NCBI GenBank assembly: GCA_020052215.1
Contig: JAGVPN010000469.1
Coordinates: forward strand, 1 to 9,405
Direction: 5' to 3'
DNA from: Syntrophobacterales bacterium
GTDB taxonomy: Bacteria; Desulfobacterota; Desulfobaccia; Desulfobaccales; 0-14-0-80-60-11
DNA length: 9,405 bases
A program made the position numbers and the translations under genes. Below are positions 1 to 4,304 of the stretch, one piece after another. The number at the start of each line of letters is the position of its first letter. The stretch's first letter is position 1. Below the pieces are notes generated by a model. It made no database searches and was not told where the DNA came from. It was given only the letters and a program-made list of their open reading frames with translations.

Positions 1-228
1 CATGAGGACCTCCCCGGCCCGGCGGGCCGCGGCCTCGCCCATCCCGGATAAGGCTGCCACCGCAGCTCCCGCCTCCCATTCCCAGGCCGGCAAACCCAAA
101 TCCCGGCGAGCCTTGGCCTTTACCAGGCGCAAAAAAGGCCGCACTTCCAGGGGCAGTGCAGCCATTATGAGGATCCGGCAGGCGCAGGCGGCGCTGCTGG
201 CGCCCCGGCCCGCAGATGTCGGGGCCAT
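1..228 (-). CDS. Phosphorylase-superfamily (MTA/SAH nucleosidase-like) protein, N-terminal fragment
   Basis: Seventy-six codons are visible before the gene leaves the left edge. The ATG (228-226) shares its A with the TGA stop of the upstream membrane-protein gene (TGATG), and no Shine-Dalgarno sequence is visible, which suggests translational coupling. After a low-complexity leader (residues 1-17) comes a hydrophobic first strand and AALPLEVRPF (residues 23-32), then a glycine-rich AALSGMGE (57-64) followed by an alanine-rich helix. This pattern, with an early acidic residue after a small-residue strand and then a G-M-G-containing strand, resembles the start of the purine/nucleoside phosphorylase fold, including MTA/SAH nucleosidases and the hopanoid-associated phosphorylases. 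Family members cleave or phosphorolyse nucleosides in the cytosol; the actual substrate cannot be told from this piece. An internal ATG at 165-163 (codon 22) would cut into the first strand and is a poorer start. The family call rests on pattern resemblance only. Confidence 0.65.
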   Translation of the reverse strand, partial: MAPTSAGRGASSAACACRILIMAALPLEVRPFLRLVKAKARRDLGLPAWEWEAGAAVAALSGMGEAAARRAGEVLM

Positions 229-962
229 CAGGGTTTGGGTAGCGGCAGGTGGTCCGGGTTGGCAGGCTCCGGCGCATACAACTCCTTCTGGCCGGAGGCC
301 GTCCCCACCTGCTTGGGACCCCGCCAACGCCGCCCCTTCACCAGGAGATTGCCGTTCTTGTGAAGCACGGTCTGGTCATCCAGGATAATCAAGCCGTGTT
401 TGGCGGAAATATCAGAATAATACTGGTATTTCATGTGCTTATGGTTGAGCCGGTACTTAAAAAAGAGAAAAAACATCAGGTAGATGACCACGATGACGCC
501 CAGGCCGGCCAGCACATAACTCAGAAACCGGAAGGTGTTATAGCCCAGGGAACCCAGCCAGGCCATGATATGGTTCATGTTATAGAGGGCGAAAATGGTC
601 ACTAGCAACAGAAACAAAAGGCTCAGGTAGGGCAGGCGCTTGATCTGACCGATCACCGCTTCCATCTGATTGGCGGGGATATCCCCTCCATCCGCCGCAA
701 CTTCCGTTTCGCCTCCCAGGAAATAGTTGAATCCGGTGATGATCACCCCCATGAGAAAGGTGAAGACAATGGGGAAGGCAAAGGCCACAAAGACATATTC
801 CCGCCAGGGGAAGGCGGACTGCACCCGATGGTATTTATCGTCGGAAGCCCACAGGACCACCACGATAAAAATGACGATTTCGAGGATCCCCACGAGCTTG
901 AGATAATCGAAAAATAGCTTCTTGCGATCAGCTTTGGTGAAATAATTGGTAAGTTTGGACAT
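228..962 (-). CDS. Four-helix integral membrane protein of unknown function
   Basis: The protein has 244 residues and I do not recognise a named family. Four hydrophobic segments are clear: about 21-39, 55-80, 111-136 and 147-169. There is no cleavable signal peptide; the N-terminus is short and basic (KADRKK, 10-15). Segments 2 and 3 are joined by a polar loop of about 30 residues containing an acidic stretch (85-94). The last 75 residues are polar and basic after helix 4 (KYRLNHKHMKYQYY, 169-182), then contain LIILDDQTVL (191-200) and a proline-rich tail ending in PLPKP. By the positive-inside rule both ends are probably cytoplasmic. The start is supported by AGGGGG about 8 bases upstream and a sigma-70-like promoter at 999-1027. 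Its stop overlaps the start of a phosphorylase-like gene by one base, so the two are probably co-translated. A role linked to that enzyme is conceivable but unproven. Confidence 0.8.
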   Translation of the reverse strand: MSKLTNYFTKADRKKLFFDYLKLVGILEIVIFIVVVLWASDDKYHRVQSAFPWREYVFVAFAFPIVFTFLMGVIITGFNYFLGGETEVAADGGDIPANQMEAVIGQIKRLPYLSLLFLLLVTIFALYNMNHIMAWLGSLGYNTFRFLSYVLAGLGVIVVIYLMFFLFFKYRLNHKHMKYQYYSDISAKHGLIILDDQTVLHKNGNLLVKGRRWRGPKQVGTASGQKELYAPEPANPDHLPLPKP

Positions 963-998
963 ACTGGCGCCCCCTGGGGCAGAGCATTCTTATGATAC

Positions 999-1027
999 AA
1001 AATAACAATAAAAGCCACCCCGGTCAA
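999..1027 (-). promoter_or_regulatory. Sigma-70-type promoter candidate for the membrane-protein gene
   Basis: Reading the minus strand, TTGACC (1027-1022, five of six matches to the -35 consensus) is followed by a 17-base spacer and TATTTT (1004-999, four of six matches to -10). The start point would be near 992, giving a leader of about 30 bases with an AGGGGG Shine-Dalgarno. The area around it is noticeably A+T-rich compared with its GC-rich surroundings. Confidence 0.5.
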
Positions 1028-1104
1028 CCCCCTTTATGGCGACCAGGCCTGGGAGAGCGGGTAAAAACAGGGAGGTTGGGAGTTCACGGGAAGAATATGC
1101 CTAA

Positions 1105-1203
1105 CCCGGCGGTCCTGTGAGCCTGGCCAGGAGAAGGCAACGCCGGGGGAACGGCGCCGCCGGGAGGGAACACCCAGGCGGGACCGCGGCAGCCTAGCCC
1201 GCC
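1105..1203. other. GC-rich stem-loop block in the intergenic gap, function unknown
   Basis: The 305-base gap between the csp gene and the membrane-protein gene contains, besides a terminator and a promoter, a block with several perfect stems. CCCGGCG (1105-1111) pairs with CGCCGGG (1141-1147) and encloses TCCTG/CAGGA (1113-1117 with 1128-1132). GGCGGG (1177-1182) pairs with CCCGCC (1198-1203). No open reading frame with family character crosses it. It could be an unrecognised small RNA or merely GC-rich spacer; no promoter pointing specifically at it was found. Confidence 0.35.
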
Positions 1204-1222
1204 ACAGGCTGGTGAAACAGCC

Positions 1223-1250
1223 AAACTCCAGGGGCCTTGGACCCCTGGAG
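1223..1250 (-). terminator. Rho-independent terminator candidate after the csp gene
   Basis: Seventeen bases past the csp stop codon, the minus strand reads CTCCAGGGG, a seven-base loop, then CCCCTGGAG: a perfect nine-base-pair stem (1250-1226). It is followed by TTTGGCTGTTTC. The T-tract is short and interrupted, so termination efficiency is uncertain, but position and stem are typical. Confidence 0.6.
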
Positions 1251-1267
1251 CCGCAACCAATTACCCC

Positions 1268-1477
1268 CTAACGCCCAAGCTTAACGACGTTCTGGGCCTG
1301 GAGTCCTTTAGCGCCCTGGGTCACCTCAAACTCAACCGCCTCGTTTTCCTGGAGAGACTTGAACCCTTCTCCCTGGATGGCGGAATGATGCACAAAGACA
1401 TCGGTGCCGTCCTCTTGGGAAATGAAGCCATAACCCTTCGCATCATTAAACCATTTTACCGTACCCTTCACTTTCAT
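1268..1477 (-). CDS. CspA-family cold-shock protein
   Basis: This is a complete 69-residue cold-shock domain protein, the usual length for CspA/CspE-type proteins. These small cytosolic five-stranded OB-fold proteins bind single-stranded RNA and DNA, melt mRNA structure and assist translation or antitermination, either on cold shock or constitutively. The nucleic-acid-binding motifs are both intact: RNP1-like KGYGFI at residues 14-19 and RNP2-like VFVHH at 27-31, preceded by the typical VKWFN (7-11). The C-terminal half (GPxAxNV-type) ends in AQNVVKLGR. The ATG has a strong AGGAGG (1493-1488) ten bases upstream. The gene is monocistronic: it has its own promoter candidate, a leader of about 140 bases with two hairpins and a terminator hairpin. 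Such a long leader is known for cold-induced csp genes, so cold-dependent post-transcriptional control is plausible. Sequence alone does not say which paralogue it is. Confidence 0.97.
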   Translation of the reverse strand: MKVKGTVKWFNDAKGYGFISQEDGTDVFVHHSAIQGEGFKSLQENEAVEFEVTQGAKGLQAQNVVKLGR

Positions 1478-1487
1478 GCTGAATCAA

Positions 1488-1518
1488 TCCTCCTGAAAAT
1501 TGCCACCCTGCCGGTGGC
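1488..1518 (-). promoter_or_regulatory. Csp leader: Shine-Dalgarno with adjacent hairpin
   Basis: On the minus strand, GCCACC (1518-1513), loop GGCAG, then GGTGGC (1507-1502) forms a perfect six-base-pair hairpin. It ends only eight bases before the AGGAGG Shine-Dalgarno (1493-1488). A stem this close to the ribosome site could influence start access, as in structured csp leaders, but no alternative pairing that sequesters the Shine-Dalgarno was found by eye. Confidence 0.45.
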
Positions 1519-1582
1519 GGCACAGCCGTGAACCAGCCGCCAGAAAAAAGGAACGGTGCGTGCCTCCCGTCCCGATTCGAGT

Positions 1583-1599
1583 CCAGGGCCCCGCCCTGG
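1583..1599 (-). promoter_or_regulatory. Csp leader: promoter-proximal hairpin
   Basis: CCAGGG and CCCTGG form a perfect six-base-pair stem with a five-base loop about 20 bases after the predicted transcription start of the csp gene. It is the first structured element in the leader. Its role is unknown; 5' hairpins often stabilise transcripts. Confidence 0.4.
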
Positions 1600-1624
1600 T
1601 TTAATTCTGACATGCTTAATCGTC

Positions 1625-1653
1625 TTTTTAGTTATATAGCCTGCCGATGTCAA
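1625..1653 (-). promoter_or_regulatory. Promoter candidate for the csp gene
   Basis: The minus strand carries a perfect -35 hexamer TTGACA (1653-1648), a 17-base spacer containing TATATAA, and TAAAAA (1630-1625, four of six matches to -10). The start point would be near 1618, giving a leader of about 140 bases, close to the length of the classical cspA leader in Escherichia coli. The region is A+T-rich against a GC-rich background. Confidence 0.55.
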
Positions 1654-1701
1654 GGTAAAATCACGGCCAAGGCGTCATTTCTGAAAATCTTTCTGGCCAT
1701 A

Positions 1702-1748
1702 GCCCCCGCGCCATGCCGGCGCCCTCCCTAAAAACGAGGGGCGGGGGC
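1702..1748. repeat. Nested inverted repeat with a three-way-junction shape
   Basis: GCCCCCGC (1702-1709) and GCGGGGGC (1741-1748) are perfectly complementary and enclose GCGCC/GGCGC (1708-1712 with 1718-1722) and CCCTC/GAGGG (1722-1726 with 1736-1740). A few bases are shared, so not all stems can form at once. Neither strand has a T-run directly after the outer stem, so this is not a clear terminator. It sits upstream of the csp promoter. Confidence 0.45.
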
Positions 1749-1786
1749 CTATAGTCAGCCTCCCGCTCCTGCTCTTAAAAAGTTCG

Positions 1787-1841
1787 TGGTGGCACCGGCA
1801 TCTTGCCGGTGCGGCGCACAGGCTGGAAGCCTGTGCCACCA
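1787..1841. repeat. Compound palindromic intergenic repeat (double hairpin)
   Basis: TGGTGGC (1787-1793) pairs with GCCACCA (1835-1841). Inside are two perfect hairpins: CACCGGCA/TGCCGGTG (1793-1800 with 1804-1811) and GCACAGGCT/AGCCTGTGC (1816-1824 with 1828-1836). The second hairpin recurs, diverged, at 6841-6864. This is a REP/BIME-like arrangement; no coding capacity is seen. Confidence 0.7.
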
Positions 1842-1867
1842 GCTAATATGATCTTTCAGGTTTTACG

Positions 1868-1894
1868 GGTGGGTCATATGGTCCATGAGGAACT
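1868..1894. repeat. Palindromic repeat family A, copy 1
   Basis: GGGTGGGTCATATGGTCCAT is one of three copies of a module in the window. Its stem TGGGTC/GGTCCA (1870-1875 with 1880-1885) pairs only if two G-U wobbles are allowed. It is followed by GAGGAACT, which also follows copy 3. Confidence 0.6.
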
Positions 1895-1910
1895 ATCCTG
1901 AAAAGACTTC

Positions 1911-1970
1911 CGTAGGGTGCGTCCTAAGCACCAATTGATGGCCGGGAACGGCGGGCAGTGCCCGCCCTAC
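1911..1970. repeat. Two adjoining palindromic repeats
   Basis: CGTAGGGTGCG (1911-1921) with GGTGC/GCACC (1916-1920 with 1928-1932) is one hairpin; a close relative with a seven-base-pair stem lies at 6878-6898. It is followed by GGCGGGC/GCCCGCC (1950-1956 with 1960-1966), a perfect seven-base-pair hairpin with a three-base loop. Together they span most of the gap after the kinase stop codon. Confidence 0.65.
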
Positions 1971-1974
1971 ACCT

Positions 1975-2015
1975 CTTTTCATAATTAGCGGGGTGGGTCA
2001 AAGGCCCATGAATGA
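1975..2015. repeat. Palindromic repeat family A, copy 2
   Basis: CTTTTCATAATT followed three bases later by GGGTGGGTCAAAGGCCCATGA matches 6775-6810 almost base for base. The stem TGGGTC/GGCCCA (1994-1999 with 2003-2008) contains one G-U pair. It lies about 60 bases after the stop codon of the kinase at 2072-3181, so it would be transcribed with that gene's 3' end unless termination is immediate. Confidence 0.7.
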
Positions 2016-2071
2016 CTTCCCTGAAGGCCCGAGAGCGCCATCAGCCGGTAATCGTATCCCCCCGACCGGGC

Positions 2072-3181
2072 TCAACGCGGTGGTAAGGACACCACAAAAG
2101 TGGAACCGTGTCTTTGGGCCTCATACCAGATGTCGCCGCCGTAGTTTTGGATGATGTCCCGGCTCAGGGAGAGACCGAGGCCCAGACCCTGACGGCGCTT
2201 CCTGGACGGCCGCATACTCCGGATAGGCGAAAAGAGCATGGAGCGGCTGGCTTCAGGGACAGTTTGCCCGGTGTTATACACCGTCAAACGGCAGGCGGAC
2301 CCTTGCATCTCGCAATCCACCACGATGGTGCAGTTGCGGCCGCCGTATTTGACGCCGTTGTTGATGAGATTCCGAAACACCGATTTGAGCCACGATTTGC
2401 TGCCTCTGACCGCCAGCTTGCCGCCCCGCTGATTGTGCAACCGGTTCACCAGGGTTATTTGATGGTCCTTAATTTCCGCGGCCAGTTCGGCCAGGACCGG
2501 CTCCACAATATCTTCGGTCAAATCCAGGCAGTCTTCATCTCTGGCTTTAGCACGGCGATCCGCCAGAGATTTGCCCATAAAATCCTCCGCCAGGTGAACC
2601 GTTTCCTCGATCCGACCGGTGACTTCATGGAGTTTAGCCTTGGCCGGCTGGCTCATTTCACCAAATATGCCCCGGTCCATGAGCTTCAACGACGCGGCGG
2701 CGGAAACCATGGCGCCCCTGAGGTCATGGAGCATGAGCATCAGCTCCGGTCCCGCCAAATCGGTCGGCCCGGGACTTGCCGCCGAACCCCGCACCGGCTG
2801 GAGGTCCACCACTTCCCGGTCCTCCAGGCAGTAGCTCACCCGCCGCCACAATTCCGCAGGGCTCGCCGGCAGCAAGAGGTAATCATCGATTTCAAGCTCA
2901 TAAGCTTCCAGGGGGAAGATGGCCTGGTTATTCCCGCTGACTACCATGATCTTAACTTCAGGATTGAGCCCCCTGGCCCGCTTCAAGATGTCCAAGCTCT
3001 CCCGATCATCCGTGGTGAGCCTGGCAACGACCAGGTCATAGTTCTTCCGCACCATGGCTTCCAGGGCGGCCTCCGGGCTGGCCGTCACCTTGACCGCAAA
3101 ACCTTTATAGTCCAAAACCCAGGCGATTGTCTTAAGGAGGTTAGTGCCGTCACCGATCAAGAGGATGTCGTACTTAGCCAT
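2072..3181 (-). CDS. Sensor histidine kinase with a degenerate N-terminal receiver domain
   Basis: The 369-residue cytosolic protein has no membrane segment. Residues 3-118 have the receiver fold pattern, but key positions are lost: the first pocket acid is Gly10 (Asp11 remains), the phospho-acceptor position after DLVVA is Arg54, and the switch lysine before the conserved proline is Leu104; Ser82 is kept. A linker (119-145) leads to a HisKA-like dimerisation helix with His152 in LHDLRGAM. The HATPase domain (about 222-368) is intact: N-box NLINNGVKYG, a G1-like VYNTG (301-305), F-box LFSPI and G2 GLGLG (332-336). It should therefore autophosphorylate, while the receiver cannot be phosphorylated normally. 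The ATG has GAGGAG seven bases upstream and its own promoter candidate at 3261-3290. It follows a NarL-type regulator gene but is probably a separate transcript; its partner regulator is not obvious. Confidence 0.93.
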   Translation of the reverse strand: MAKYDILLIGDGTNLLKTIAWVLDYKGFAVKVTASPEAALEAMVRKNYDLVVARLTTDDRESLDILKRARGLNPEVKIMVVSGNNQAIFPLEAYELEIDDYLLLPASPAELWRRVSYCLEDREVVDLQPVRGSAASPGPTDLAGPELMLMLHDLRGAMVSAAASLKLMDRGIFGEMSQPAKAKLHEVTGRIEETVHLAEDFMGKSLADRRAKARDEDCLDLTEDIVEPVLAELAAEIKDHQITLVNRLHNQRGGKLAVRGSKSWLKSVFRNLINNGVKYGGRNCTIVVDCEMQGSACRLTVYNTGQTVPEASRSMLFSPIRSMRPSRKRRQGLGLGLSLSRDIIQNYGGDIWYEAQRHGSTFVVSLPPR

Positions 3182-3260
3182 GTGCCTGCTCCTCGTCGTC
3201 CCCCGGTTTGGTGTGAAGTCCTGTGGTTCGAGTCGAACGCAAGAAATTAAATTTTGATCT

Positions 3261-3290
3261 ATTTAACACCCACTGCCGGAATAAGGTCAA
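3261..3290 (-). promoter_or_regulatory. Promoter candidate for the pseudo-receiver kinase gene
   Basis: TTGACC (3290-3285), an 18-base spacer and TTAAAT (3266-3261) on the minus strand. The -35 matches five of six and the -10 four of six consensus bases. The surrounding stretch 3241-3270 is strongly A+T-rich. The transcript would start near 3254, giving a leader of about 70 bases. Confidence 0.45.
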
Positions 3291-3314
3291 TCCGCGCAAA
3301 TACCCATTTCTCCA

Positions 3315-3330
3315 TAGGCAAAAGTACCTA
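3315..3330. promoter_or_regulatory. Possible operator: TAGG-N8-CCTA inverted repeat
   Basis: TAGGCAAAAGTACCTA is a short inverted repeat centred about 68 bases before the predicted start of the pseudo-receiver kinase transcript, a usual place for an activator site. Just beside it, TACCCAT (3301-3307) fits the NarL heptamer pattern TACYYMT. A NarL-type regulator is encoded next door, but binding is inference only, and a four-base arm is weak evidence. Confidence 0.25.
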
Positions 3331-3467
3331 GCCGTTATCCCCACTGGCTGGGTCAGATCCCGTGGCCGTCGTGCTTAGACTATCGGCAACAAGTGCACGT
3401 CACATTAATTTCGGCGGAAGGGAGGCGGAACGCCACCGGGAGGGCAATAACGGCAGGGTGCTGAGGC
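3331..3467. other. Intergenic stretch without recognised genes
   Basis: This middle part of the 319-base gap between the NarL-type regulator and the pseudo-receiver kinase shows no convincing open reading frame, repeat or RNA gene. The right part (3421-3467) is purine-rich on the plus strand. Confidence 0.5.
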
Positions 3468-3492
3468 AAAAACGCCGGGCCGGGGAACCCGG
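3468..3492 (-). terminator. Rho-independent terminator candidate after the NarL-type regulator gene
   Basis: Eight bases past the regulator's stop codon, the minus strand has CCGGG (3492-3488), which can pair either with CCCGG after a three-base loop or with CCCGG at 3479-3475 after an eight-base loop. The second form is followed by CG and TTTTT (3472-3468). The stem is short but GC-only and the T-tract is correctly placed. It would end the three-gene signalling operon. Confidence 0.5.
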
Positions 3493-3500
3493 GAGAACGG

Positions 3501-4172
3501 TCAAAAGACCGAGGCCATGACGTACCCCTTCTGGATGGCATACATAACCAGGTCGGCGGTTTTCTTGAGGTTCAATTTTCTCATGAGGTTGGCGCGGTGG
3601 TGTTGCACCGTCCGGATGCTGATAAAAAGAAGTTCGCCGATCTCCTTACTGGATTTTCCTTCGGCGATGAGCTTGACGATTTCCCGTTCCCGGACGGTGA
3701 GGGGCTCCTCCGGCGCGGTCAGGGGCTCGCTCCCGGCCCGGAATTTCTCCACGAAAATATCAGCCATCTGGGCGGACAGCAGGGGTGAGATGAAGGTGCC
3801 GCCTTGGCGCAACGTCTCGATGGCCGAAATCAACTCCCCGTCCGCATCTTCCTTGAGCAGATAGCCCTCGGCGCCGGCCGTCAAGGCGTGGTAAAGGTAT
3901 TCCCGCTCCTTGTGCATGGTCAGGATCATGACCTTGACCCCGGGGTCGATGATTTTGATCTCCCGGGTGGCTTCCAGGCCCCGGAGGTTAGGCATGGAAA
4001 TATCCATAATCACCAGGTGGGGGTGAATATCCCTCAAGAGTCCCAGGAGTTCAAGGCCATCACCGGCTTCTCCCACCACTTCCACGTTGTCCATCCCTTG
4101 AATAAGACTCCTGACGCCTCGGCGAAACATCACATGGTCATCAGCCAACAAAATCTTGAAAGGGCTCTCCAT
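3501..4172 (-). CDS. NarL/FixJ (LuxR-type) DNA-binding response regulator
   Basis: The 223-residue protein has the full NarL-type plan and length. The receiver domain (about 5-122) has an intact pocket: Asp11, Asp12, phospho-acceptor Asp57 in VIMDISMP, Thr85 and Lys107. After a linker (123-156) comes a LuxR-type helix-turn-helix (about 157-218): LTVREREIVKLIAEGKSSKEI, then TVQHHRANLMRKLNL as the recognition helix region. Phosphorylation at Asp57 should free the DNA-binding domain to dimerise and activate or repress promoters. The gene lies 132 bases downstream of a HisKA_3 sensor kinase, the family that normally phosphorylates NarL-type regulators, so the two are almost surely a pair. GGAGGAG sits directly upstream of the ATG. 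The 132-base gap holds one weak hairpin (4271-4287, five base pairs, no T-run). Target genes cannot be read from the window. Confidence 0.96.
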   Translation of the reverse strand: MESPFKILLADDHVMFRRGVRSLIQGMDNVEVVGEAGDGLELLGLLRDIHPHLVIMDISMPNLRGLEATREIKIIDPGVKVMILTMHKEREYLYHALTAGAEGYLLKEDADGELISAIETLRQGGTFISPLLSAQMADIFVEKFRAGSEPLTAPEEPLTVREREIVKLIAEGKSSKEIGELLFISIRTVQHHRANLMRKLNLKKTADLVMYAIQKGYVMASVF

Positions 4173-4304
4173 CGCGCTCCTCCATCATCAACCTGCGGCT
4201 GGAAAGGGGACAGCCAGTTTCGCCAAACGAGCCCGGGACCAAACGCCGCGCCGGTCCGGTTCTTGGCTGACCGGGTTTGAGGCCCGGGGGTCATGGTTCC
4301 GGAG

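Noticed and set aside
2..388. A 128-codon plus-strand frame at the left edge
   Set aside because: Its sequence is low-complexity Ala/Pro/Arg and it overlaps two better-supported minus-strand genes.
1150..1225. Resemblance to a cobalamin-riboswitch core (GGGAA, then GCAGCC and CCCGCCAC) on the plus strand
   Set aside because: Spacing is wrong, the ACTGT part is missing and there is no plus-strand gene downstream to control; the match is likely due to high G+C content.
1571..1600. TTCGAGTCC looking like a tRNA T-loop
   Set aside because: The flanking bases do not form a T-stem and no acceptor or anticodon arm is present; the nearby stem is a simple hairpin.
1528..1731. A 67-codon plus-strand frame over the csp promoter and leader
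   Set aside because: It is antisense to the leader hairpins and promoter, with no domain and no convincing ribosome site.
2108..3250. A 380-codon open frame on the plus strand over the pseudo-receiver kinase
   Set aside because: It is antisense to a protein with clear HisKA and HATPase motifs, has no recognisable domain and no ribosome site; long antisense frames are expected in GC-rich genes.
4271..4287. Hairpin CCGGG/CCCGG between the sensor kinase and its regulator as a terminator
   Set aside because: The stem has only five base pairs and no T-run follows; the two genes are more likely co-transcribed.
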